This document shows positions 33,174 through 40,906 of a stretch of DNA of 44,937 bases, piece after piece (the first letter of the stretch is position 1; every line of letters begins with the position of its first letter). Source of the DNA: Planctomycetota bacterium (lineage in GTDB: Bacteria > Planctomycetota > Phycisphaerae > SM23-33); assembly GCA_029553505.1 (NCBI GenBank), contig JAKPKY010000205.1:1-44937 (forward strand). The letters are read 5' to 3'. The notes beneath the pieces are model-generated. The model was not told the origin of the DNA, ran no database searches, and worked only from the letters and a program-made list of their open reading frames with translations. A program made the position numbers and the translations under genes.

Positions 33174-34481
33174 ATGCTTATGATGGCCGATGGCGACAAG
33201 TCTTCATCGGGCAGATCGGAAGCTCCGGCGGGGAATTCCTCCGCAGCCGGAAAATCCGCGGCGTTTCGCAAGGCGAACTCCTCGATGGACAGCGAACTGG
33301 GACGGCAGGTGCTGGACCAGGGACTGGCCACGCGAGAGGAAGTCGAGCAGTGTCTCCAGCAGGCGTCCGCCGACAGCCAGAAAAGCCTCGCCGACGTACT
33401 CATCGGAAACGGCGTCGTCACCCAGCGCCAGATCGACCGCATCAAGCAGGGAATCGAGGAGACCCGCAAGGGGCAACAGATTCCCGGGTACCAGATTCTC
33501 TCGAAGTTGGGCGCCGGCGCGATGGCGACGGTGTTCAAAGCGCGGCAACTGAGCCTGGACCGGGTCGTGGCGATCAAGGTTCTTCCGCGACGGTTCAGTG
33601 AGAATCCTGAATACGTGGATCGGTTCTACAAGGAAGGCAAGGCCGCCGCCAAGCTGAACCACGCGAACATCGTTCAGGCCATCGACGTCGGGGAGGCGGG
33701 GGGCTATCACTACTTCGTGATGGAATTCGTGGAAGGTCGGACCGTCTACGACGACATCGCCGAAGGAAAAGCCTACACCGAGGCCGAGGCGCTGCGCATC
33801 ATCCTCCAGATCACCCGGGCGCTGAAGCACGCGCACGCGGTCGGGCTGATCCACCGCGACGTGAAGCCCAAGAACATCATGCTCACGCCCGAGGGAGTGG
33901 CCAAGCTGGCGGACATGGGCCTGGCGCGCGGCGCGGAAGACGTGGAGGCCGCCAAGGCCGAGGCGGGACGCGCCTTCGGAACCCCGTACTACATCAGCCC
34001 CGAGCAGATTCGCGGCGAGGTGGACATCGACTTCCGCGCGGACATCTACTCCCTCGGCGCGACGCTCTACCACATGGTGACCGGTCGCGTTCCGTTCGAG
34101 GCGCCGACGCCCGCCGCCGTCATGCATAAGCATCTCAAGGAGCCGTTGATCCCGCCCGACCACGTGAACACCAGCCTGTCCAGCGGGCTGGGCGAGGTGG
34201 TCGAGGTCATGATGGCCAAGGATCGCAACCGCCGGTACCGTTCGACCGCCGATCTGCTGCTGGACCTCGAGGCGATCGCGGCGGGCCAGCCGCCGCTCCA
34301 GGCGCGAAAGCAGATTGACGCGCAGATTCTGACCGGCTTGGCGGGCGAGGCCCAGCCTGACGCGGAAGCGTCCGGACCGCCCGTCCCCGCGCCGTGCGGC
34401 GTCCTGAAGGTCGCGGTCATCATTCTCGCGGCCGTGCTGGCAGCGAGCCTCATCCTCAACCTCGTCCAGGCGCTGTCCTGA
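33174..34481 (+). CDS. Membrane-anchored Ser/Thr protein kinase
   Basis: This 435-residue Hanks-type kinase has all key residues: GAGAMATVFKA (P-loop), K135 in VAIKVL, D229 in HRDVKPKNIML, and DMG (D247) in place of DFG, followed by FGTPYYISPEQ. The N-terminus (about 38-92, GLATREEVEQCLQQ; GVVTQRQIDRIKQG) resembles the GspE/MshEN-like modules seen at the front of planctomycete kinases. A single TM helix (about 411-432, VIILAAVLAASLILNLVQAL) ends the protein, so the kinase domain is cytoplasmic and there is no extracellular sensor. The start is uncertain (33174, 33180 or 33285). It precedes two STAS proteins and an RsbW-like protein, which it might control. Confidence 0.92.
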   Translation: MLMMADGDKSSSGRSEAPAGNSSAAGKSAAFRKANSSMDSELGRQVLDQGLATREEVEQCLQQASADSQKSLADVLIGNGVVTQRQIDRIKQGIEETRKGQQIPGYQILSKLGAGAMATVFKARQLSLDRVVAIKVLPRRFSENPEYVDRFYKEGKAAAKLNHANIVQAIDVGEAGGYHYFVMEFVEGRTVYDDIAEGKAYTEAEALRIILQITRALKHAHAVGLIHRDVKPKNIMLTPEGVAKLADMGLARGAEDVEAAKAEAGRAFGTPYYISPEQIRGEVDIDFRADIYSLGATLYHMVTGRVPFEAPTPAAVMHKHLKEPLIPPDHVNTSLSSGLGEVVEVMMAKDRNRRYRSTADLLLDLEAIAAGQPPLQARKQIDAQILTGLAGEAQPDAEASGPPVPAPCGVLKVAVIILAAVLAASLILNLVQALS

Positions 34482-34503
34482 GAGGGGCCAGGGCGGAGCC
34501 GAC

Positions 34504-34532
34504 TTGACACGATGGACAGGCAACCCTAGTAT
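34504..34532 (+). promoter_or_regulatory. Promoter of the STAS/RsbW-like module
   Basis: TTGACA (34504-34509), 17 bases, TAGTAT (34527-34532), the cleanest promoter in the window. It lies 74 bases before the first STAS gene, so the module can be expressed apart from the kinase. Confidence 0.65.
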
Positions 34533-34605
34533 CCCACAAGACGCCATGGACCCTGCGCCGCGGAAATGAGTCGGCGGCCGCAAGAGGACAACAGGAGACC
34601 GACCC

Positions 34606-34965
34606 ATGCGAGAGCAGACGCCGCGAGTCAAAGTTTCTGTCGAGAACGGGGTCACCGTCGTGACCCTGACCGACCGGAAAATCCTGGATGAAATCAGCAT
34701 CACGCAGATCGGGGAGCAGCTCTACGCCCTGGTGGCCGAGGCAAAAGTGCCCAAACTCGTGCTGGACTTCCAGAGCGTTTCGCACATGTCGTCCAGCGCC
34801 CTGGGGATGCTGATCACCCTGCACAAGCGGGTGCGCGAGAAGAAGGGGGAAATGCGGATGTGCAACATTCAGCCGGCCATCTACGAGGTGTTCGTCATCA
34901 CCCGACTGAACGAGATTTTCCAGATCAGCGAGTCCAAGCAGGACGCCGTCAAGAGCCTGACGTGA
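34606..34965 (+). CDS. STAS-domain anti-sigma-factor antagonist
   Basis: This 119-residue single STAS domain has the SpoIIAA/RsbV pattern: a beta start (VENGVTVVTLTDRKILDE), LVLDFQSVSHMSSSALGML with the expected phosphorylatable Ser, and a C-terminal helix. Such proteins bind an anti-sigma kinase when unphosphorylated, releasing a sigma factor. AGGAG lies 7-9 bases before the ATG. It is the first gene of a three-gene module with an RsbW-like protein and a second STAS protein. Confidence 0.9.
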   Translation: MREQTPRVKVSVENGVTVVTLTDRKILDEISITQIGEQLYALVAEAKVPKLVLDFQSVSHMSSSALGMLITLHKRVREKKGEMRMCNIQPAIYEVFVITRLNEIFQISESKQDAVKSLT

Positions 34966-34978
34966 ACCGTCCGGACGC

Positions 34979-35395
34979 ATGCGCGATCCGAAAACAACGC
35001 GGGATTCCATGGTAATACCTTCGGAACTCAATGCCGCGAGGGCGTTCGAGGAACGGGTCCTTCGCGAGGTCGCCCGGCATGGCTACAGCGAGGCCGCCAT
35101 GTTCGCGATCCGCCTTGCGCTGGAGGAAGGGCTCAACAACGCCATCAAGCACGGCAACCGCGGGGATCCGAAAAAGAAGATCACGGTCGACTGCGACGTC
35201 GACGCCGACCGCGCGACGATCACGATTTGCGACGAGGGCACGGGATTCGATCCCACGCGGGTGCCCGACCCGACCGCCGACGAGAACCTCGAGAAGCCCA
35301 GCGGGCGGGGACTGATGCTCATGAGGGCGTACATGGATGAAGTACGCTACAATGACCGTGGAAACCAGGTCTTTCTGATGAAGCGCAACACGTAA
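34979..35395 (+). CDS. RsbW-like anti-sigma factor ATPase/kinase
   Basis: This 138-residue GHKL-type protein has ALEEGLNNAIKHGN (N box), ICDEGTGFDP (G1) and SGRGLMLMRAYMDEV (G2). Family members bind a sigma factor or phosphorylate a STAS partner. The ATG at 34979 is 13 bases after the preceding stop; a later in-frame ATG at 35009 is possible. No sigma-factor gene is adjacent, so the target is either elsewhere or not a sigma factor. Its position between two STAS genes suggests it switches between them. Confidence 0.9.
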   Translation: MRDPKTTRDSMVIPSELNAARAFEERVLREVARHGYSEAAMFAIRLALEEGLNNAIKHGNRGDPKKKITVDCDVDADRATITICDEGTGFDPTRVPDPTADENLEKPSGRGLMLMRAYMDEVRYNDRGNQVFLMKRNT

Positions 35396-35406
35396 GGACG
35401 CCTGTC

Positions 35407-35763
35407 ATGGCCGAGATGTCGTCCAGAAATCCGCTTGCGATGGACGTTCGGCAGATCGGGGGCGCAACGGTGGTGACGGTGAACGGTTCCGCCGGCATGA
35501 GCGAGGCCGAGCGAATGCGCGCCGCGCTGGAAGGGCTCGCTGCCGATCGGACACCGGTGATCGTGCTCGATCTCAGCCGGATGGATTTCATCTGCTCGAC
35601 GGGGTTGGGCGCGATCATCGCCGGGCATCTCAAGTGCCGCCACCACGCCGGGCAGATCCGGCTGGTGAATCCCCAGCCGGCCGTCAAGAAGCTGCTCGAA
35701 ACCACCCGCCTGACGAAGCTGTTCCCGATCTATCGCACCGTGGAGCAGGCCGTACAAAGCTGA
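35407..35763 (+). CDS. Second STAS-domain protein
   Basis: The protein has 118 residues: VRQIGGATVVTVNGSAGMSE, IVLDLSRMDFICSTGLGAII with the candidate Ser in CSTGLG, and a C-terminal helix (VKKLLETTRLTKLF). It is not a close copy of the first STAS protein, so the two probably have different partners or signals. It lies 11 bases downstream of the RsbW-like gene, and the next gene (pta) converges on it. Confidence 0.88.
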   Translation: MAEMSSRNPLAMDVRQIGGATVVTVNGSAGMSEAERMRAALEGLAADRTPVIVLDLSRMDFICSTGLGAIIAGHLKCRHHAGQIRLVNPQPAVKKLLETTRLTKLFPIYRTVEQAVQS

Positions 35764-35811
35764 CGCCGACGGAGCGTTTTCCGCCGTCCGCCGCCCGCGT
35801 CGCGTCCGCCC

Positions 35812-36810
35812 TCAGACGCTTTGCAGCGCGGTGATGGCCGTGATCAGCACGATGTCCTCCACGCTGCACCCGCGCGACAGGTCGTTGACCGGGCGGGCGA
35901 GTCCCATCAGCAGCGGGCCCAGCGCGGTGGCCTTTCCGAGGCGCTCGGCCAGCTTGTACCCGATGTTCCCGCAGGACAGGTCGGGGAAGACCAGCACGTT
36001 GGCGCGCCCCGCGACGGGCGAGCCCTTGGCCTTGCGATCCGCCACGGACGGAACGATCGCCGCGTCCAGTTGCAACTCGCCGTCGATCTTCAGGTCCGGG
36101 CGCCGCTGCTGGGCGAGCTTGGTGGCGTCGATGACCTTCTGCACGGCCGGACTGTGCGCCGAGCCCTTCGTCGAGAAGCTCAGCATCGCCACGTAGGGCT
36201 CGACGCCGAGCAGCTGCCTGCACGCCCCAGCGGCCGCGATCGCGATGTCCGCCAACTGGTCGGTCGTCGGCTCGGGCACCACGCCCGTGTCGGCGAAGAT
36301 CACCGACCCGTCCACGCCGATTTCCGGGATGATGGTGTTCATCACGCTGCACGCGCTGACGGTCTTGTTTCCCTCGGTCAATCCCACGCCGAACAACCCG
36401 CTGCGGACCGTGTCGCGGGTGGGGCAGATGCTCCCGACGACCATCCCGTCCACCCGTTTGTCGCCGACCATCATGCCGCCGTAATAGACGGTGCGTTTCA
36501 GCAGTTCGTCGGCGTCCAGGCGGCTCATTCCCTTCTGCCGGCGGCGCTGGTGGAGCAGTTCCACGTACTGCGCGCGGTGTTCGTCGGCCATGTGATCGAC
36601 GATCTCCACGCCGGACAGGTCGTACCCCGCGTTTTTGGCCTTGGCGCCGATCGCGTCGGGGTTGCCCAGCAGCGTCACGCGGGCGTACTTGCGCCGGGTG
36701 ATTTCCTGCGCCGCCTCCAGGACGCGCACGTCGTCCGACTCTGGAAGCACGATTTTCTTGTTCAGGGCGATGGCCCGTTCGGTGATTCTCCGCACGACGC
36801 TGTTGCTCAT
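35812..36810 (-). CDS. pta: Phosphate acetyltransferase
   Basis: This 332-residue enzyme interconverts acetyl-CoA and acetyl phosphate. The length matches the short, single-domain Pta type without the N-terminal DRTGG region. Blocks seen are IVLPESDDVRVLEAA at the N-terminus, GMVVGSICPTRDTVRSGLFGVG-type sequence (GMVVGSICPTRDTVRS), IFADTGVVPEPTTDQLADIA, MLSFSTKGSA, DGELQLDAAIVP and PDLSCGNIGYKLAERLG. The ATG at 36810 matches the family, and AGAGG and AAAGG lie upstream. An acetate kinase gene is not nearby. A close relative is phosphate butyryltransferase, which is less likely. Confidence 0.92.
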   Translation of the reverse strand: MSNSVVRRITERAIALNKKIVLPESDDVRVLEAAQEITRRKYARVTLLGNPDAIGAKAKNAGYDLSGVEIVDHMADEHRAQYVELLHQRRRQKGMSRLDADELLKRTVYYGGMMVGDKRVDGMVVGSICPTRDTVRSGLFGVGLTEGNKTVSACSVMNTIIPEIGVDGSVIFADTGVVPEPTTDQLADIAIAAAGACRQLLGVEPYVAMLSFSTKGSAHSPAVQKVIDATKLAQQRRPDLKIDGELQLDAAIVPSVADRKAKGSPVAGRANVLVFPDLSCGNIGYKLAERLGKATALGPLLMGLARPVNDLSRGCSVEDIVLITAITALQSV

Positions 36811-36870
36811 ATCGTTGCCTTTGCCTCTCAGGATGGTTAGGATGTCCGCCTGCGATGGACGGATGGGCAC

Positions 36871-36899
36871 AGCGTATCGAATCACACAGGGCTTGTCGA
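36871..36899 (-). promoter_or_regulatory. Promoter of pta
   Basis: On the minus strand TCGACA (36899-36894), 17 bases, TACGCT (36876-36871), about 60 bases before the ATG. It ends 8 bases from the divergent membrane-protein gene. Confidence 0.45.
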
Positions 36900-36906
36900 G
36901 AGTTCA

Positions 36907-37926
36907 ATGGACCATAGCAGGTTTCACTGGCTGGAAAAGTTGCAGGTGCAGTTGGCGACCGCCGCGGCGCTGGTCGTGGTGTATTTCGCGTTCTGGCCTC
37001 TCGTCCGCCCGTGGGATCCGCACGGTCCGGTGACGTTCCTGGCCGGCGGGGGGTACGCGCAGCTGGCGGCGTTTGCGGCCGTGGTCTGGGCACTGGCGGT
37101 CGCCTGTGCGATGCTGACCACGCGGGCCCGGCCGGAAGGCTCGCTGCTGGCCGCCATCGTCGGGGCCGGGGGAATCAGCCTGCGGTCCCCCCAGGTCCGC
37201 TCGCTGCTCTGGCGGGAGGGCGACCACCTTCGTGCGCTGTTCGCCCAGTTCCTCGTCGAAGTGCTCCTGCTGGCGGTGGTGCTGGTCGGGGCGATCGTGA
37301 TCGTTTCGGTGGTGCGGATCGTGGTGGCGCGGGTGCGTCCGCAATGGATGTGGCGAAGCCCGCTGTCGCGCCGCAAGGCCGACCGTGGCGCGAGCCCCGG
37401 ACAGAGCCTCCTCGACGCGTTCCCCGTGCTGCGCCTGTTCCTGGTGGCACCGACCCTTCGCGAGGGCCCGAAGGATGCCGGCGGCGCCCTCCCTCGCGGC
37501 GGGCGCGACCGTCGGGCACTGAACCTGCCGCGCCTCGCCTTGACGCTCTTGGTCAACGAGGTGCTCGCCGTCGCGCTGATCCTCATGCTGCTGCGGTCCG
37601 GGGAGCGCGGGCAGATTCTCTTTGCCCTGTTCGCGGCCTTCGCGATCTCGGCCTTCGCCGCCCAGCAGCTTTACCCGACGCGCCTGGGAATCGCCGTCTG
37701 GGCCTGCCCGATGCTGACGGCGCTGCTGTTCTACGCCTACGGGGCCTTGACCAGCATTGACTCGTCGCCCAACGCCTGGTCGGAGGTGCCGTTTTTCCTG
37801 CGGGCGCTTCCGGTGGATTGGTTGACGGCGGGGGTGGGCGGCGCGCTGGCTGGGTCGTGGGGGAGCGTCCGCGTGCACGAGTTCCGCCACATCTCCGGGC
37901 AGGACGCCCTGGAATCGCAAGACTGA
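36907..37926 (+). CDS. Polytopic membrane protein, unknown function
   Basis: The protein has 339 residues and about seven hydrophobic helices, including ATAAALVVVYFAFWPLV, YAQLAAFAAVVWALAVACAML, VEVLLLAVVLVGAIVIVSVV, ALTLLVNEVLAVALILMLL and QILFALFAAFAISAFAAQQLY. A basic cytoplasmic loop (RRKADRGASPGQ) is central. No conserved catalytic motif is seen and the family is not recognised. No ribosome binding site precedes the ATG. It converges on plsC with a 19-base gap. Confidence 0.75.
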   Translation: MDHSRFHWLEKLQVQLATAAALVVVYFAFWPLVRPWDPHGPVTFLAGGGYAQLAAFAAVVWALAVACAMLTTRARPEGSLLAAIVGAGGISLRSPQVRSLLWREGDHLRALFAQFLVEVLLLAVVLVGAIVIVSVVRIVVARVRPQWMWRSPLSRRKADRGASPGQSLLDAFPVLRLFLVAPTLREGPKDAGGALPRGGRDRRALNLPRLALTLLVNEVLAVALILMLLRSGERGQILFALFAAFAISAFAAQQLYPTRLGIAVWACPMLTALLFYAYGALTSIDSSPNAWSEVPFFLRALPVDWLTAGVGGALAGSWGSVRVHEFRHISGQDALESQD

Positions 37927-37945
37927 TCCGCTCCGCGCTGGGTCG

Positions 37946-38653
37946 TCAATCGTAGCGCAACGCCGGTCGACCGGCCTGTCGGCGAACGTCCGTTTGCATC
38001 TCGATGAGCGTCCTGCGAACCGTGTCCATGAGTTGCTCGGGCGTCATGGCGCGGGCCTGCTCGCGGGACAGCGGCGGGGCATACCGCACGACGATGCTCC
38101 CCGGAGAGGGCAGCGCCTGGGTTCTCGGCCAGGCCTCGAACGCCCCGTCGATCAGCACGGGGACCGTCCACTCGGCCGCCCGCTGGGCGAGCATGGCCAC
38201 GCCCGGAAGCATCGGCCCGATGCGCCCGTCGCGCGTGCGCGTGCCCTCGGCGAAGACGACCACCTGCCCTCCGCCCTTGAGGCGTCGCAAGGCCTCCTTG
38301 AGCGCTCCGGTGTCGGCCGTCGCGCGGCGCACGGGGAACGCGTTGAGCGCCTGGATGACCCGCCCGAAGAGCGGGAAGCGGAACAGCGAGTCGCGGGCCA
38401 TGTAGCTCATCGGGCGGCGCAGCGCGAAGCTCATCAGGATCGGGTCCATGAAGCTCTGGTGGTTGCAGATGTAGACCGCGCCGCCGCGCGCCGGCTCGTG
38501 GAAGCGCTGGAACACGCGCACCTTCCAGAACGCGGTGACGAACACCTGAAAGAGGCGTCGCATGAGACGGTAGAGGACGTTCGGACGCGCCTCGCCGGCG
38601 TGGAACCACCGCCCGCGCAGCGCGGGGTTGGGATGGCTGCTCTGCGCCCTCAC
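37946..38653 (-). CDS. plsC: 1-acyl-sn-glycerol-3-phosphate acyltransferase (PlsC family)
   Basis: The protein has 235 residues. It transfers an acyl group to lysophosphatidic acid at the inner membrane. The acyltransferase motifs are present: NHQSFMDP with H65 and D70 (Hx4D), FPVRRATADTGALKEA, FAEGTRTRDG with E136, and VPVLIDGAFEAWP. The start is a GTG at 38653 that overlaps the cmk stop codon (GTGA), so the two are translationally coupled. A cmk-plsC pair is a common arrangement. Confidence 0.9.
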   Translation of the reverse strand: MRAQSSHPNPALRGRWFHAGEARPNVLYRLMRRLFQVFVTAFWKVRVFQRFHEPARGGAVYICNHQSFMDPILMSFALRRPMSYMARDSLFRFPLFGRVIQALNAFPVRRATADTGALKEALRRLKGGGQVVVFAEGTRTRDGRIGPMLPGVAMLAQRAAEWTVPVLIDGAFEAWPRTQALPSPGSIVVRYAPPLSREQARAMTPEQLMDTVRRTLIEMQTDVRRQAGRPALRYD

Positions 38654-39312
38654 GTGGTCTGCTCCACCAGTCGGCGCAGCTCGCGGACGACCTCCTCGAT
38701 GGACATCTCGGAGGTGTCGAGGGCGTAGGCGTCGTCGGGGCAGATCAGGGGGGCGACGGCCCGCGTGCGATCGCGTCCGTCGCGCTCGATGATTCCCTGG
38801 AGGGTCGAAAGATAGTTGGCGTCCTGTCCGTCTTCCATCATCTCGTGGTAGCGGCGAAGGGCGCGAACCTCGGCGGTGGCGTCGAGGTAGAACTTGAAGT
38901 CCGCCTCGGGAAAGACCACCGAGCCCTGGTCGCGTCCTTCCGTCACGAAGCTTCCCAACTCCCGCCCCAGGCGGCGCTGGAGCTCCACCAGCACTTCGCG
39001 CACGCGCGAGGAACGGGCGAGGTAGTGCGCGTTGTCCGACACCTCGGGCGAGCGGATTTCGCGGCTGACGTCCTGCCCGTCCAGGGAGACGCGCACGCCG
39101 TCGGGCAGGGGGGTCAGGCGGATGTCGGCCTGTCGGACCAGCGAGGCCAGCGCGGACTCGTCGGTCAGTTCCACGCCTTCGCGCAGGGCCTTGAGCGTCG
39201 CGGCGCGGTAGGTCGCGCCGGTGTCCAGGTAGGCGAGTCCCAGTTCGTTGGCCAGCCGGCGGGCGGCAGTGCTCTTGCCGGAACCCGCGGGTCCGTCGAT
39301 GGTGATAATCAT
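38650..39312 (-). CDS. cmk: Cytidylate kinase
   Basis: This 220-residue enzyme phosphorylates CMP and dCMP. The P-loop is DGPAGSGKST at residues 6-15. YLDTGATYRAATLKA is the CMP-binding signature; DQGSVVFPEADFKFYLDA and EIRSPEVSDNAHYLA are typical. TACACT (39325-39320) lies 7 bases before the ATG, suggesting a leaderless transcript. It is the first gene of an operon with plsC, overlapping it by 4 bases. Confidence 0.95.
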   Translation of the reverse strand: MIITIDGPAGSGKSTAARRLANELGLAYLDTGATYRAATLKALREGVELTDESALASLVRQADIRLTPLPDGVRVSLDGQDVSREIRSPEVSDNAHYLARSSRVREVLVELQRRLGRELGSFVTEGRDQGSVVFPEADFKFYLDATAEVRALRRYHEMMEDGQDANYLSTLQGIIERDGRDRTRAVAPLICPDDAYALDTSEMSIEEVVRELRRLVEQTT

Positions 39313-39392
39313 GCCCGACAGTGTAGTCGAAATCCGTCCCGCGTGGTAGGGGGCGCGGCGGAATCCTCATTGCGGGCAACAAACGTGGCTGT

Positions 39393-39495
39393 GGTGGGTG
39401 CCGTGGTTTGCGAAGCGAAGCGGAGCAACCACGTAGTCGGGGAAAAAACGTGGTTGCTTCGTCCCTTCGGGACTTCGCAAACCACGGCACCCACC
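39393..39495. repeat. Nested palindrome (element C)
   Basis: A perfect 23-base inverted repeat (39393-39415 and 39473-39495, starting GGTGGGTGCCGTGG) encloses a second one of 9-12 bases, GCAACCACG (39425-39433) and CGTGGTTGC (39449-39457). It also encloses a small hairpin GTCCC/GGGAC (39461-39473). The last matches the GTCCCGAAGGGAC element at 6167-6179 on the other strand. It fills the gap between cmk and the DHOD-like gene. No gene lies in the gap. Confidence 0.8.
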
Positions 39496-39517
39496 AGGAT
39501 TCATTCGGTTGACGGGT

Positions 39518-40525
39518 TTATTCGAACGTCGCCGTTTTCCCGAACTCGCTCAGGGCGCGGAGGTAGTTTCCCCGCTCGAAGGCCGCCGGCTCCGGGCAGG
39601 ACTGCTGGCTGAGCACGCCCTTCATCTGCTCCAGCGAGTCGTATCCCTTGGTTTCGAGGATTTGCGTCAGGCCTTTCCGCAGCGTCGCCAGATGCTCGAT
39701 ACCGTGCTTCAGCAGGCACGAGCAGACCTGCGTAACGTCAGCGCCGGCCAGCACCATCTTCGCGACGTCCTCGGGCGTGTGGATGCCGGTGCTGGCCGCC
39801 AGCGAGGCGCGGACCTTCCCGCGCAGGATCGCGATCCATCGCAGGGGCAGGCGGTTCTCGTCGGAATCGCTCAGGACCAGGCGGGGGCGGACCTCGAGTT
39901 CCTTGACGTCGATGTCCGGCTGGTAGAAGCGGTTGAACAGCACCAGCCCGTCGGCGCCGGCTTCGGACAGGCGGCGGACCATGCTCCCCATCGACGAGAA
40001 GAATGGCGAGAGCTTCATGGCGACGGAAATCGACACGCTCGATTTGACCGTGTCCAGCACGCTCAGATAGACCTTTTCCACGTGCTCGCCGGGCAGGTCC
40101 GGGTCGGTGGGGATGTAGTAGACGTTGACCTCCAGCGCGTCGGCGCCGGCCTGCTGGATGCGCGTCGCGTAGTCGATCCACCCGGCAGAGGAGACCCCGT
40201 TGAGCGACGCGATGACGGGCACGTCCACGGCGCGCTTCACGCGGGCGATGTGCTCCAGGTACTCGTCGGGCCCGAGGCGGAACTCCGCCGCCTGCGGGAA
40301 ATAGCTGAGCGATTCGGCGAACCGCTCCGCGCCGTACTGGTAGTAGTGCTCCAGCTCGCGGGCCTCGTGCTCGATCTGCTCCTCGAACAGCGACCAGAGC
40401 ACGATGGCCGACGCCCCGCAGTCCTCCATTCGCCGGACGCTGTCCAGGTCCTTCGGCAGCGGCGAGGCGGCGGGGACCAGCGGGCTGGAAAGTTTCATTC
40501 CCATATATTCGGTGGAAAGGTTCAT
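39518..40525 (-). CDS. Dihydroorotate dehydrogenase-like FMN protein
   Basis: This 335-residue TIM-barrel protein is of the DHOD class 1-like group. Blocks include LSSPLVPAASPLPKDLDSVR, VPVIASLNGVSSAGW, GADALEVNVYYIP, AMKLSPFFSSMG, LVLFNRFYQPDID, RGKVRASLAASTGIHTPEDV and LAGADVTQVCSCLLKHG. The group is annotated as dihydroorotate dehydrogenase-like and often sits beside pyruvate:ferredoxin oxidoreductase, but no such gene is here. The usual active-site Cys or Ser of true DHODs is not clearly seen, so a role in pyrimidine synthesis is uncertain. GGGAG lies about 8 bases before the ATG. Confidence 0.85.
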   Translation of the reverse strand: MNLSTEYMGMKLSSPLVPAASPLPKDLDSVRRMEDCGASAIVLWSLFEEQIEHEARELEHYYQYGAERFAESLSYFPQAAEFRLGPDEYLEHIARVKRAVDVPVIASLNGVSSAGWIDYATRIQQAGADALEVNVYYIPTDPDLPGEHVEKVYLSVLDTVKSSVSISVAMKLSPFFSSMGSMVRRLSEAGADGLVLFNRFYQPDIDVKELEVRPRLVLSDSDENRLPLRWIAILRGKVRASLAASTGIHTPEDVAKMVLAGADVTQVCSCLLKHGIEHLATLRKGLTQILETKGYDSLEQMKGVLSQQSCPEPAAFERGNYLRALSEFGKTATFE

Positions 40526-40542
40526 GGCGGTCTCCCATTCAT

Positions 40543-40562
40543 GGACTCGTCAGTCCATTGTA
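40543..40562 (-). promoter_or_regulatory. -10 box with a dyad at the start site of the DHOD-like gene
   Basis: On the minus strand TACAAT (40562-40557) is followed by TGGACT GACG AGTCCA, a perfect 6-bp dyad (40558-40543) where transcription would begin. The position suits an operator. No strong -35 is seen. Confidence 0.4.
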
Positions 40563-40635
40563 GACGCGGCGGGGCCATCCTAACCGTCCGAGGCGCCTGG
40601 GGGGAAAGAAGTTTTCTTGCCGCAGCCTTGCGGGC

Positions 40636-40663
40636 TTGACATTTCCTCCCACGTTGCTACATT
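40636..40663 (+). promoter_or_regulatory. Promoter of the tRNA-Leu gene
   Basis: TTGACA (40636-40641), 16 bases, TACATT (40658-40663). The transcript would start near 40670, about 10 bases before the tRNA. Confidence 0.65.
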
Positions 40664-40679
40664 GGCGAATGTTGCTTCC

Positions 40680-40764
40680 GCGGCCGTGGCGGAATTGGCA
40701 GACGCGCAAGGTTCAGGTCCTTGTTCCCGATCAGGGAGTGAAGGTTCAAATCCTTTCGGCCGCA
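40680..40764 (+). tRNA. tRNA-Leu (anticodon CAG)
   Basis: The acceptor stem GCGGCCG (40680-40686) pairs with CGGCCGC (40757-40763), with discriminator A40764. The anticodon stem CAAGG/CCTTG encloses the loop TTCAGGT, anticodon CAG, which reads the leucine codon CUG. A long variable arm (TTCCCGATCAGGGA) and T-loop TTCAAAT are as expected for a class II tRNA. The length is 85 bases. CCA is not encoded; a T-run and a small CGCAT/ATGCG hairpin follow. Confidence 0.95.
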
Positions 40765-40825
40765 TTTTTCATGCGCCCAGGTTTCGGGCGAGGGCGGAAC
40801 GGCGCGGATTCTTGGCGGCGGGGGC

Positions 40826-40854
40826 TGGACAGGGGGTATTAGCATCTCTAAGAT
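40826..40854 (+). promoter_or_regulatory. Promoter of the LysR-type regulator
   Basis: TGGACA (40826-40831), 17 bases, TAAGAT (40849-40854). CATCT CTA AGATG (40843-40855) is a small dyad across the -10, which could be an autoregulatory site. Confidence 0.45.
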
Positions 40855-40906
40855 GTGACCTTCCGGGATAAGAGATCGCAATCGGCCCCTCGGCGAGACG
40901 GCAGCC

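Noticed and set aside
35764-35811. Intrinsic terminator between the convergent STAS and pta genes
   Set aside because: Only a short GACGG/CCGTC stem is present without a U-tract, so the evidence is too weak.
40543-40562. Hammerhead ribozyme core (CTGACGAG)
   Set aside because: The second conserved GAAA core and stems I and III are missing.
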